Positions 27,078-35,533 of a stretch of DNA of 64,000 nt are shown in pieces (the first letter of the stretch is position 1; every line of letters starts with the position of its first letter). Location of the stretch: assembly GCF_000376845.1 (NCBI RefSeq), contig NZ_AQXY01000022.1, positions 49,817 through 113,816 of the forward strand, written 5' to 3'. A program made the translations under genes and the position numbers. Source of the stretch: Thioalkalivibrio sp. ALE14 (GTDB taxonomy: Bacteria > Pseudomonadota > Gammaproteobacteria > Ectothiorhodospirales > Ectothiorhodospiraceae). Under the pieces are notes generated by a model. It ran no database searches, was not told the DNA's origin, and saw only the letters and a list, made by a program, of their open reading frames with translations.

Positions 27078-30000
27078 TCAGCCCGCGAAGGCCCGCGCGT
27101 TGCGGAACAACCGCAGCCAGGGACCATCCTCGCCCCAGCCCTTTGGGTGCCAGCTGTGCTGTACCGTGCGGAACACGCGCTCCGGATGCGGCATCATGAT
27201 CAGCGCCCGCCCATCCTCGCTGGCAAAGCCCGTCGCCCCCCCCGCGGACCCGTTCGGATTCGCCGGGTATTGCGTCGCCGGGGTGTCATCCCCCTCCACG
27301 TAGCGCAGCGCAGCGTGATCGTGCACCGGCGCGCCGTCGGCATAGTGCGTACGGCCCTCACCATGCGACACCACCACCGGGAGCACCGAGCCGGCCATGC
27401 CGTCCAGCAGCACCGCCGGCCCCGGCTCGATACGTACCTGTGACAGACGCGCCTCGAACTGCTCCGAGCGATTGCGCACGAAGCGTGGCCAGTGATCTGC
27501 CCCGGGAATCAGCGGGGCGAGATGCGACAGCATCTGGCAGCCGTTGCAGACCCCCAGTGTGAAGGTCTCGGGTCGCTCGAAGAATCCCTGGAAGGCATCG
27601 CGCAGGGACGGATGGTTCAGGATGGTCTGGGCCCAGCCGCCCCCCGCGCCCAGCACGTCGCCGTAGGAGAAGCCACCGCAGACGGCCAGCCCCTGCATCG
27701 AGCCCAGCTCCTGGCGTCCGTCCAGCAGATCGGTCATGTGTACGTCGACCGGCGCGAAACCGGCCCGCTCGAAGGCCGCCGCCATCTCCAGCTGCCCATT
27801 GACCCCCTGCTCGCGCAGGATCGCCACGCGCGGGCGTTCCCCACGCGCAATCATCGGCGCCGCCACGTCCTCGGCCGGGTCGAAGCTCACCCGCGGCTGG
27901 AGACCGCTGTCGGCGTCCACCCGCGCCAGTTCCTCATCGGCACACTCCGGGTCGTCCCGCAGCCGCTGCATCCGCGCCGAGGTCTCCTGCCAGGCCCGCT
28001 GCAGCCCCGCCCGCGTGGCGGCAAGGTGCTCGCTCGCGTCCTGCCGAATCACCACCCGTTCGTCATCGCGGATACGGGCCACCGGGTGCAGATGTGCCTC
28101 CAGCCCGGCCGCGGCCATCGCGTCGCGCAGGGCGGACTCGGCACCGGCCGCCACCTGGACCACTGCGCCGAGCTCCTCGTTGAACAGCCATGCCGCGACG
28201 GATTGCCCCGCCGGCACGTCGATATCCAGCCCGCAACGCCCGGCAAAGGCCATCTCCAGCAGCGTTGTGACCAGACCGCCATCCGAGCGGTCGTGGTAGG
28301 CGCGCAGCAGCCCGTTGCGGCGCAGCGTGCCGATCGCATCGAAGAAGGCGCGCAGACGCCCGGCATCCACCACGTCGGGCGGCGTGTCGCCAATATACCC
28401 ATAGGACTGGGCCAGGGCCGACCCGCCCATTCGGGTGTGCCCCTCGCCCAGGTCGATCAACCACAGCCGGTCGTCGGCCTCCGCATCCGGCTGGGGCGTC
28501 AGGGTCCGCCGCGCATCCGCCACCGGGGCAAAGCCCGAGACGATCAGCGAGACCGGCGCGTGCATGTGGCGCGCCTGCCCGTCCTCGGTCTCCCAGACCG
28601 TGCGCATGGACAGCGAGTCCTTGCCCACCGGGATCGAGATCCCCAGCGCCGGACAGATGTCCTCGGCAATGGCGCGCACGGTGTCGAACAGATTGGCGTC
28701 CTCGCCCGGCACCCCGGCGGCGGCCATCCAGTTCGCCGACAGCCGGATCGCCTGCGTGCCCTCGATGTCGGCCGCTGCCAGATTCGTTACCACCTCGCCA
28801 ATCGCCATGCGCCCGGACGCCGGCGCCGACAGGATCGCCAGCGGCGTGCGCTCGCCCATCGCCATCGCCTCGCCGGTGTGGCCATCAAAGTCGGTCAGCG
28901 TGACCGCGCAATCGGCCACCGGCACCTGCCAGGGACCGACCATCTGGTCGCGCGCGACGAGACCGCCCACGCTGCGGTCACCAATGGTGATCAGGAAGTG
29001 CTTGGCCGCAACGGACGGCATGTGCAGCACGTGATCCAGGGCCTCCGCGAGTGGGCAGGCCTCGGGGTCGAATCCCGTCACCGGCGGCGGCAGGCGACGA
29101 TCCTCGCGCGTCATCCGCGGCGTCTTGCCCAGAAGCATGCCCATGGGCATGTCCACCGGCGGTTCGTGGAACAGGCTGTCCTCGACCTTCAGGTGCCCCT
29201 CGTCGGTCGCCTCGCCCACCACAGCAAATGGGGCGCGTTCACGCGCGGCCAGGGTCCGGAAGGTCTCCAGCTGCTCGGCGGCGATCGCCAGGACGTAGCG
29301 TTCCTGTGCCTCGTTGCACCACAGCTCCATCGGCGACAGGCCCGGTTCCGCGGTCGGCAAGTCACGCAGCTGGATGACCCCGCCGCGCCCGGCATCGTCC
29401 AGGATCTCCGGGATCGCGTTGGAAAGCCCCCCGGCGCCCACGTCGTGGATCGACAGGATCGGGTTGCCGGCCCCGAGGGCCGTGCAGCGGTCGATCACCT
29501 CCTGGCAGCGCCGCTCCATCTCCGGGTTCCCGCGCTGCACCGAGGCAAAATCCAGTTGCTCGGAACTCGCCCCGCTCGCCATGGACGAGGCGGCGCCGCC
29601 GCCCAGCCCGATCAGCATCGCCGGACCACCCAGAACCACGATCGGGGTTCCGGCCGGCACATCCTGCTTGTGCACGTGCTCGCCACGGATCGACCCGACC
29701 CCGCCGGCCAGCATGATCGGTTTGTGATAGCCGTACAGCGTCTCGCCGCCCGCGGGATTCGGCAGCGCCATCTCCAGCGTACGGAAGTAGCCGGCGAGTG
29801 CCGGGCGGCCAAACTCGTTGTTGAATGCCGCAGCGCCGATGGGCCCGTCCAGCATGATCTGGCGCGCGCTCTCGATTCGCCCGGGGCGCCCGAAGTCGCG
29901 TTCCCACGGCTGCTCGAAGCCGGGGATACGGAGATTGGACACGGAGAAGCCGGTCAACCCCGCCTTCGGCTTGGACCCCTGGCCGGTCGCCCCCTCGTCG

Positions 30001-30953
30001 CGGATTTCCCCGCCGGAGCCGGTCGCCGCGCCCGGGAATGGCGAGATCGCGGTCGGGTGGTTATGGGTCTCCACCTTCATCAGGATCGGCAGATCCAGTG
30101 TCTCGCGCCGGTATTCGCTGGTGATGGCATCCGGCATCAGGCGCGTACCCTCGTGCCCGGCGATCACCGAGGCGTTGTCGCTGTAGGCGGAAAGCACCCC
30201 CTCGGGATGGCGCGCATGGGTCTGACGGATCATCCCGAACAGCGTCCGCTCGTCGGCCGCGCCGTCCAGCACCCAGGCGGCGTTGAAGATCTTGTGGCGG
30301 CAGTGTTCCGAGTTGGCCTGCGCGAACATCATCAGCTCGGCATCGGTCGGCGCCCGGCCCAGGGCCGAGTAGCCATCGGCCAGGTAGTCGATCTCGTCCG
30401 GCGACAGCGCCAGGCCCAGCTCGCCATTGGCGCGCTCCAGCGCCGCACGCGCATCCTCGCCCAGTTCCACGCGCGCCAGCGAGCGCGGCGTCTCGCTGTG
30501 AAACAGCTGTGCGGCCTCCGCCGGATCCTCGATCACCGCCTCGGTCATGCGGTCGTGCAGCAGATCGGAAAGTGCCTCCAGCTCCACGTGGCCGGCGCCC
30601 GCGCCGCCCACCTGCCAGTGGATACCGCGCTCGATCCGCTCGACCGCATCCTCCAGCCCGGCGTGATGGGCAATCTCGGTGGCCTTGGACGACCACGGGC
30701 TGATCGTGCCAAAGCGCGGGATCACCACCAGTTCGCGCTCCACCGCGAACTCGGGGGCCTTCCAGGCCTCGCCCTCGCGCAGCAGGCGCGCCAGTACGGC
30801 CTCCTCGTCCGGCGTCAGCCGGCGGCGGGTCTGCACGAAATAGATGAACCGGGCCGCCAGTGGACCTGCGCCCGATACGCTTGTCCGCAACCCCGCCTCC
30901 AGGGCCCGCAGCCGAAACGGCGAAACCGCCGCGCCTCCTTCCACAACCCGCAT
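27078..30953 (-). CDS. purL: Phosphoribosylformylglycinamidine synthase PurL
   Basis: A 1291-aa single-chain FGAM synthase (EC 6.3.5.3) of purine synthesis. It converts FGAR to FGAM using ATP and glutamine. The order of domains is a PurS-like N-terminus, a linker, two AIRS-type halves and a C-terminal glutaminase. The substrate motif VETHNHPTAISPFPGAATGS is near residue 305, and the glutaminase has the nucleophile in LGVCNGCQM. I chose the ATG at 30953 because GAGGAA lies upstream; an ATG at 30992 would add 13 residues. It appears monocistronic, with the PilZ gene 42 bp downstream. Confidence 0.97.
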   Translation of the reverse strand: MRVVEGGAAVSPFRLRALEAGLRTSVSGAGPLAARFIYFVQTRRRLTPDEEAVLARLLREGEAWKAPEFAVERELVVIPRFGTISPWSSKATEIAHHAGLEDAVERIERGIHWQVGGAGAGHVELEALSDLLHDRMTEAVIEDPAEAAQLFHSETPRSLARVELGEDARAALERANGELGLALSPDEIDYLADGYSALGRAPTDAELMMFAQANSEHCRHKIFNAAWVLDGAADERTLFGMIRQTHARHPEGVLSAYSDNASVIAGHEGTRLMPDAITSEYRRETLDLPILMKVETHNHPTAISPFPGAATGSGGEIRDEGATGQGSKPKAGLTGFSVSNLRIPGFEQPWERDFGRPGRIESARQIMLDGPIGAAAFNNEFGRPALAGYFRTLEMALPNPAGGETLYGYHKPIMLAGGVGSIRGEHVHKQDVPAGTPIVVLGGPAMLIGLGGGAASSMASGASSEQLDFASVQRGNPEMERRCQEVIDRCTALGAGNPILSIHDVGAGGLSNAIPEILDDAGRGGVIQLRDLPTAEPGLSPMELWCNEAQERYVLAIAAEQLETFRTLAARERAPFAVVGEATDEGHLKVEDSLFHEPPVDMPMGMLLGKTPRMTREDRRLPPPVTGFDPEACPLAEALDHVLHMPSVAAKHFLITIGDRSVGGLVARDQMVGPWQVPVADCAVTLTDFDGHTGEAMAMGERTPLAILSAPASGRMAIGEVVTNLAAADIEGTQAIRLSANWMAAAGVPGEDANLFDTVRAIAEDICPALGISIPVGKDSLSMRTVWETEDGQARHMHAPVSLIVSGFAPVADARRTLTPQPDAEADDRLWLIDLGEGHTRMGGSALAQSYGYIGDTPPDVVDAGRLRAFFDAIGTLRRNGLLRAYHDRSDGGLVTTLLEMAFAGRCGLDIDVPAGQSVAAWLFNEELGAVVQVAAGAESALRDAMAAAGLEAHLHPVARIRDDERVVIRQDASEHLAATRAGLQRAWQETSARMQRLRDDPECADEELARVDADSGLQPRVSFDPAEDVAAPMIARGERPRVAILREQGVNGQLEMAAAFERAGFAPVDVHMTDLLDGRQELGSMQGLAVCGGFSYGDVLGAGGGWAQTILNHPSLRDAFQGFFERPETFTLGVCNGCQMLSHLAPLIPGADHWPRFVRNRSEQFEARLSQVRIEPGPAVLLDGMAGSVLPVVVSHGEGRTHYADGAPVHDHAALRYVEGDDTPATQYPANPNGSAGGATGFASEDGRALIMMPHPERVFRTVQHSWHPKGWGEDGPWLRLFRNARAFAG

Positions 30954-31030
30954 TGCGCTTCCTCGAAACCCGACGTGCCAAAAGCCGCGCATTGTACCGG
31001 ACGCGCCCCCCGCGCGGGACCTGTTAGACC

Positions 31031-31230
31031 GATCTCACCACGGAGTCCACAGAGGGCACGGAGAAGGTCAAGGTCAAGGGCTTGTCTACAGGAAGAAGGG
31101 AAGGCAGGAAGGTTTTGGGGTGCCGAGGATCGCCCTGGCGGGTGCCTGTCATCCCATTAAAAATCTTCCCGTCTTCCAATCTTCCTGTAAATCGACCTGC
31201 TCTGTGTCCTCTGTGTTCTCCGTGGTGAAC
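31031..31230. repeat. About 200-bp imperfect palindromic repeat element (CACAGAG type)
   Basis: The left arm (31034-31064: TCACCACGGAGTCCACAGAG and on) is inverted near 31199-31228 (CTCTGTGTTCTCCGTGGTGA). Further in, TACAGGAAGAAGGGAAGGC (from about 31087) is inverted at about 31165-31190. The 350 bp between purL and ssrA therefore consist mostly of one extended hairpin or cruciform. Similar ACCACGGAG...CACAGAG sequences are dispersed in many proteobacterial genomes (from memory). No ORF of coding quality is present. Confidence 0.65.
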
Positions 31231-31306
31231 CCGCCCTTGACCTCCTGGCCTGATCTCCCCGTGGCCGGGGAACTCTCGATGCGCTACCATGTCCATGACA
31301 GTACTT

Positions 31307-31667
31307 GGGGGCGACATGGCTTCGACGCGGGTCGCGAAACCTGAGGTGCATGCCGAGGCTGTAGTGGACCTCGTAAAAACCGCTGCAAAAAAATAGTTGC
31401 CAACGACGACAACTACGCACTCGCCGCTTAAAAACCGGTAGATGCCGTCCGACTGGAGCCGTGCTTATGCGTCCAGTATCGGGCGTCGACTCTCATAAGC
31501 TCGTGGTGAAGCGCGCCCGGCGTGGATCCATTAAAACTCAACCGGGATCGCCAGCTGCATTCCCTGCCTGTCGGGTAGTAGCTGGTTAAACTCAAAGACA
31601 GAATAAGCATGTAGAGCCGAAGGCGGAGGTCCTGCGGACGCGGGTTCGATTCCCGCCGCCTCCACCA
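31307..31667 (+). ncRNA. ssrA: tmRNA (ssrA), tag peptide ANDDNYALAA
   Basis: This is a transfer-messenger RNA that rescues stalled ribosomes. The 5' end GGGGGCG pairs with CGCCTCC just before the ACCA 3' end (31664-31667), and the T arm GGGTTCGATTCCC is present. The tag ORF is at 31399-31431: GCC AAC GAC GAC AAC TAC GCA CTC GCC GCT then TAA, giving ANDDNYALAA. The canonical C-terminal ALAA is the ClpXP degron. A rho-independent terminator follows. Confidence 0.97.
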
Positions 31668-31684
31668 AATTAGACCGACCAATC

Positions 31685-31706
31685 AAGCGCCTACGGGCGC
31701 TTTTTT
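31685..31706 (+). terminator. Rho-independent terminator of ssrA
   Basis: A seven-base-pair stem AAGCGCC/GGCGCTT with a TACG loop is followed by a run of T (31701-31706). It lies 18 bp after the tmRNA CCA end. Confidence 0.9.
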
Positions 31707-31727
31707 GTTTGCATTCGAGGAAGATGC

Positions 31728-32147
31728 ATGGCCGTCTACCAGGACACCCTGACCGAGCAGACCCGCGGACGTGGCACCCTGAATATTACCCAGGCGGTCG
31801 AGCACATCGTGCGCGCCTCCGGCATCACCACCGGCACCTGCCACGTCTTCCAGCACCACACCAGCGCCTCTCTGCTCGTGACCGAGAACGCCGATCCCGA
31901 TGTGCGTCATGACCTCGAGACCCTGATCGCCCGCATGGCTCCGGACGGCGACCCCGCCTACCGCCACGACATGGAAGGCGACGACGACATGGCCGCCCAC
32001 GCCCGCGCCATGCTTACGCACAACGATCTGACCGTCCCGGTTGGCCACGGCCGACTGATCCTCGGCACCTGGCAAGGCATCTTCCTCTGGGAACACCGCT
32101 ACGCCGCCCACACCCGCAAGCTGACCATCACCGTGCAGGGCGAATAG
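31728..32147 (+). CDS. yjbQ: YjbQ/UPF0047 family protein
   Basis: A 139-aa protein of a widespread family, sometimes described as having weak thiamine-phosphate synthase activity. It has the family signature HHTSASLLVTENADPDVRHDL (about 43-63), a central HDMEGDDDMAAHARAML segment and the motif GTWQGIFLWEHR near the C-terminus, including the conserved His residues expected to bind metal. It is the only plus-strand protein gene between the flagellar block and the island, and converges with rlmM. Confidence 0.9.
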   Translation: MAVYQDTLTEQTRGRGTLNITQAVEHIVRASGITTGTCHVFQHHTSASLLVTENADPDVRHDLETLIARMAPDGDPAYRHDMEGDDDMAAHARAMLTHNDLTVPVGHGRLILGTWQGIFLWEHRYAAHTRKLTITVQGE

Positions 32148-32155
32148 CGCTCCGG

Positions 32156-33238
32156 CTAACCCCGCTCCCGCTCCACATGCACCGTGATCTCCTCGCGGTC
32201 GTGGTAGAGCTGGCGCGCCCGCATCCGGTGCTTGATCCGAGCATCCAGCAGCCGCTCCTCGATGTGGTCCAGGCAGGCATATACCGTCTGCCAGCGCTGT
32301 TTCATCGGCAGCTTCAGGTTGAAGATCGCCTCGCGGCACCACCCGGCCTCCAGCCAGTCCGCCATGCGTGCCGCCACCCGTCCCGGCTTGTCCACGATGT
32401 CGCAGACCAGCCAGGTGACGGCGTTCGGTGGCTCCCAGGAAAAGGCATCTTCACGGTGATGTTCCACCTGGGTAGTCGCCATCAGCCGGGCGTCCATGGG
32501 GCCGTTGTCCACCGCATGCACATACATCCCGCGCCGCACGAGCTGCCAGGTCCAGCCACCCGGCGCCGCGCCCAGGTCCACGGCCTGCATCCCCTGCGCC
32601 AGCCGTTCATCCCAGGCATCACGGGGAATGAAGGTATGCCACGCCTCCTCCAGCTTCAGGGTGGAGCGGCTGGGCGCGTCGCGGGGCGAACGGAGGTGAA
32701 GGATGCCTCCGGGCCACTCGCTGCGTTCGCCGGGCCGGCTGATACCCAGCTGCACACAATCGCCCGCATGCCAGAAGACATGCAGGCGCTGCCCATCCGC
32801 CTGGCTGCGCAACACCCCGCGCTTGCGCAGGACCGCCGCCAGCGGCCGCTCCACGGCCTTGACCAGGCGTCGCAGGCCCTTGCCCTCATTGGTGTCCGGC
32901 ATTTCGTGCCAGATGGAGTCCACCGCCAACCCGGAGGCAAGCGCCTGGTCGATGATGGGCGTCAGTCGATCCGACCGATCCAGCCCCTCGAGCGCCGGAA
33001 AGGCCGGGAACACCTGCCGCGCAAAGATCAGTTCCGCGAACGGCAATGCAGCCGCCAGCGCCTCCACCGTGCAGCCGGCCGGCTCGAAATGGACGCACCC
33101 GCTCCCCTGCTGCACCCGCGCAAAACCGCTCAGTCCGGCGCGGCCCGCGCGATCGGTCAGCTCCGCCGTCAGGTCCGCCTCGAAACCCGGGCGGCAATAC
33201 AACAGCAGACCGGAAAAGCCGGATTCGTTCAGTCCCAT
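32156..33238 (-). CDS. rlmM: 23S rRNA (cytidine-2498-2'-O)-methyltransferase RlmM
   Basis: A 360-aa SAM-dependent methyltransferase for C2498 of 23S rRNA. The N-terminal THUMP-like region begins LLLYCRPGFEADLTAEL. The Rossmann domain has the SAM motif VDLGAAPGGWTWQL, followed by the family's WLVCDIVDKP and the catalytic Lys in NLKLPMKQRW. I chose the ATG at 33238 because it aligns with the family N-terminus; an upstream ORF start at 33325 would run through the soxB terminator hairpin. Confidence 0.93.
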   Translation of the reverse strand: MGLNESGFSGLLLYCRPGFEADLTAELTDRAGRAGLSGFARVQQGSGCVHFEPAGCTVEALAAALPFAELIFARQVFPAFPALEGLDRSDRLTPIIDQALASGLAVDSIWHEMPDTNEGKGLRRLVKAVERPLAAVLRKRGVLRSQADGQRLHVFWHAGDCVQLGISRPGERSEWPGGILHLRSPRDAPSRSTLKLEEAWHTFIPRDAWDERLAQGMQAVDLGAAPGGWTWQLVRRGMYVHAVDNGPMDARLMATTQVEHHREDAFSWEPPNAVTWLVCDIVDKPGRVAARMADWLEAGWCREAIFNLKLPMKQRWQTVYACLDHIEERLLDARIKHRMRARQLYHDREEITVHVERERG

Positions 33239-33255
33239 ACCGAATGCCCCCAAGC

Positions 33256-33293
33256 GAAAAAGCCGCCGCACACCCCAGTGGTGCACGGCGGCT
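33256..33293 (-). terminator. Rho-independent terminator downstream of soxB
   Basis: On the minus strand a strong stem AGCCGCCG/CGGCGGCT (33286-33293 with 33261-33268) is followed by five T. It lies 53 bp past the soxB stop. Confidence 0.85.
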
Positions 33294-33345
33294 GCGAGAC
33301 TACCCGGCCCGGTTCCGCGGGCCAAGCCAGTGCCTGCAATTGTGG

Positions 33346-35079
33346 TTAACGATCCAGGCCGGGATCGCCGGACACGTTCTTCAGCTTCGGCAGGTAGGGC
33401 GTCCCGGGGCTGATGGTTTCACGGTCACGCAGGTAGCCGGCGACCACCTCCCACACCGGGTCCGTATCCAGCGGTTCGTGGACGTTCGCCCAGCCGGCCA
33501 CCACATACTTCTTGTCCGGATCCAGCGGTTCGCCGTTGATGTGCATGTCGCTGATGCGGCTGCCCATCGACTCGTGCGGATCGATGGTGTATTCGATCCC
33601 CGAGGTCCGCACCATGTCGCCGCCGCGGTGGTGGTAGGGGTTGGAATTGAAGATCGAGTTGGCCACGTCCTCCAGCACGTTCTTCAGCTGGGCCCCGGTC
33701 ATTTCGTTACGCTGCGTCTCCGAATAGGTGGTCGCGGTCTGCGTCATCAGCTCCTCGAAGGTGATGGGCGAGCCCGGCAGCACACTCACGCCCCAGCGGA
33801 AGCCCGGCGACAGGGCCACCTCGGCGTCCATCTCCTTGATCATCGCATCCATGATGACCTCGTCGAAGGTACCGTTGAAGTTGCCGCGCCTGTAGAGCAC
33901 CCCGTCGGTGACCGCCAGCTCTTCGCTCAGCTTGTCCGCGTAGGGCTCGCGAACCTTGCGGATATGCTCTTCCATCTCGGCGTCCGGCTCGATCAGGTTG
34001 GAGAACACCGGCAGCAGCGTGAACTTGTAGTCGCGGATGCCGCTGTCCGTCACGTCCAGATCCATCACGCCCACGAACTTGCCGTTGGAACCGGCATTGG
34101 TGACCAGGGTGCGTTCGCCACCGGCATTCTCGATCTCCATCGCGCCCGGCACGGCATCATGCGTGTGGCCGCCCATGATCACGTCCACATCGCGCAAACG
34201 GCGCGCCATCTCCATGTCGGTGACCATGCCGTTGTGCGACAGGATCGCAACGACCTTCGCGCCCTTCTCGCGGCACTCGTCGATCATGCGCTGCATGTTT
34301 TCGTCGCGGATGCCGAAGCTCCACTCCGGGAACATGTAGTCGGGGTTGGCCACCGAGGTATACGGGAAGGCCTGACCGATCACCGCCACCGGGATCCCAT
34401 TCATCTCGCGGATGGTGTAGGGCTCGAACACCGGGTCACCCCAGTCGCGATCCTCGATGTTCTGCGCCAGGAACTCGATGTTGTTGGGCTTGAAGTCGTT
34501 CTCGATAACCTCCATCACCCGTTCGTCGCCAAAGGTGAACTCCCAGTGGCCGACCATGATGTCCACGCCCAACAGCTTCTGGGCATCGACCATGTCCTGC
34601 CCGTCGGTCCACAGCGCCGTGGCGGAGCCCTGCCAGGTGTCACCACCGTCGAGCAGCAGGGAATTCGGGCGTTCTGCACGGAGCTTCTGGATCAGCGTGG
34701 AGAGGTGGGAAAACCCGCCCAGACGGCCGTATTTCTCGGCCGCGTACTTGAAGTCCATGTGTGTCACGGCATGCGCAAGCGGCGTGCCGGGCTCGATATC
34801 GAAGTACTCGAGCAGGTCCTTGCCCGCCATTACTGGCGGCTTCCCCTGCATGTCACCCACGCCGATGTTCACATCCGGCTCGCGAAAGTACACCGGCTTC
34901 AGCTGCGCATGGCAGTCGGTGTAGTGCAGGAGCGAGACGTTGCCGAACTTCGGCAGGTCGTACATATCCGCCTCGGCCGGTCGCCAGGACCCCTTCTCGC
35001 CGGCCCAGGCATTCATCGAGAAACCGGCTGCACTCGCGGCAACCATAGCCTCCAGGAATTCTCTGCGCGTCAGACTCAT
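33346..35079 (-). CDS. soxB: Thiosulfohydrolase SoxB
   Basis: A 577-aa periplasmic 5'-nucleotidase-family enzyme. It hydrolyses sulfate from SoxY-bound thiosulfonate in thiosulfate oxidation. A Tat signal (LTRREFLEAM then a hydrophobic stretch ending NAWAG) starts the protein. Di-metal motifs are LLHYTDCHAQL, LLDGGDTWQGS, GHWEFTFGDE, LSHNG and GGHTHD. The ATG at 35079 has an excellent RBS (AAGGAGATAGCG). No soxXYZA is adjacent, so in this window soxB stands alone, as reported for sulfur-oxidising gammaproteobacteria that lack SoxCD. Confidence 0.95.
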   Translation of the reverse strand: MSLTRREFLEAMVAASAAGFSMNAWAGEKGSWRPAEADMYDLPKFGNVSLLHYTDCHAQLKPVYFREPDVNIGVGDMQGKPPVMAGKDLLEYFDIEPGTPLAHAVTHMDFKYAAEKYGRLGGFSHLSTLIQKLRAERPNSLLLDGGDTWQGSATALWTDGQDMVDAQKLLGVDIMVGHWEFTFGDERVMEVIENDFKPNNIEFLAQNIEDRDWGDPVFEPYTIREMNGIPVAVIGQAFPYTSVANPDYMFPEWSFGIRDENMQRMIDECREKGAKVVAILSHNGMVTDMEMARRLRDVDVIMGGHTHDAVPGAMEIENAGGERTLVTNAGSNGKFVGVMDLDVTDSGIRDYKFTLLPVFSNLIEPDAEMEEHIRKVREPYADKLSEELAVTDGVLYRRGNFNGTFDEVIMDAMIKEMDAEVALSPGFRWGVSVLPGSPITFEELMTQTATTYSETQRNEMTGAQLKNVLEDVANSIFNSNPYHHRGGDMVRTSGIEYTIDPHESMGSRISDMHINGEPLDPDKKYVVAGWANVHEPLDTDPVWEVVAGYLRDRETISPGTPYLPKLKNVSGDPGLDR

Positions 35080-35311
35080 CGCTATCTCCTTGACAGTGTC
35101 CAAACGTCGGGGCTGTAACCACCCGCCCCTACGTGGCTCGTGACGCCGCCCATCCCCGAACGTTCCGCGGGTGATCCTGTAACCGGGCGTTACAACCAAG
35201 ACGTTCTGGGTGTTTTACAAGGAGATCGATCCGTTTTTGCGGCACTTCCCGCATGATCGCGATTCTTTTATGTTGAGTGAACGCGATCACATTTCCGTAT
35301 CGCGCGCCCAC

Positions 35312-35342
35312 AAAAAAGCCTGCTATCCGGAGATAGCAGGCC
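35312..35342 (-). terminator. Strong rho-independent terminator between fba and soxB
   Basis: On the minus strand the ten-base-pair stem GCCTGCTATC/GATAGCAGGC (35318-35341) is followed by six T (35312-35317). It can terminate the aldolase transcript or a separate short RNA starting in the same gap. Confidence 0.9.
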
Positions 35343-35430
35343 AAGACGCGACATACACCGTCGGAAGCAACCGGCCCGCATCGCACGCGGGGGATCGTGC
35401 ATCCCTTGCGGGCCGCCGATCGAGTCCGAC
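35312..35430 (-). ncRNA. Candidate FNR/ANR-controlled small RNA
   Basis: This is inference only. A perfect FNR box is centred at 35471.5, and a TANNNT-type -10 (TAGCCT, 35437-35442) lies downstream on the minus strand. A start near 35430 would put the box at -41.5, the class II position. The RNA would end at the strong terminator, giving about 120 nt with no convincing ORF. Alternatively the box could be fortuitous, or act on soxB 386 bp downstream, although the terminator intervenes. Confidence 0.3.
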
Positions 35431-35464
35431 GATGTCAGGCTAATCAGCCTGCAGCCGGCCTTTC

Positions 35465-35478
35465 TTGATCCAGATCAA
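35465..35478. promoter_or_regulatory. Perfect FNR/ANR box
   Basis: TTGATCCAGATCAA is an exact TTGAT-N4-ATCAA palindrome. It sits 56 bp past the aldolase stop and 386 bp upstream of soxB on the minus strand. A 16-bp palindrome CAGGCTAATCAGCCTG (35436-35451) lies next to it. Confidence 0.6.
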
Positions 35479-35533
35479 TACATAGGCCAATCGTTTGGCG
35501 AGGGCCCGGCGCAAGCGCGGACCGGCGACGGGA

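Noticed and set aside
27492..31160. 1222-aa plus-strand ORF opposite purL
   Set aside because: It is a shadow of purL; composition is His/Gln/Arg-rich with no domain, and it runs through the palindromic element.
35210..35443. 77-aa plus-strand ORF between soxB and aldolase genes
   Set aside because: It crosses the terminator hairpin, has no RBS and shows no protein-like pattern.
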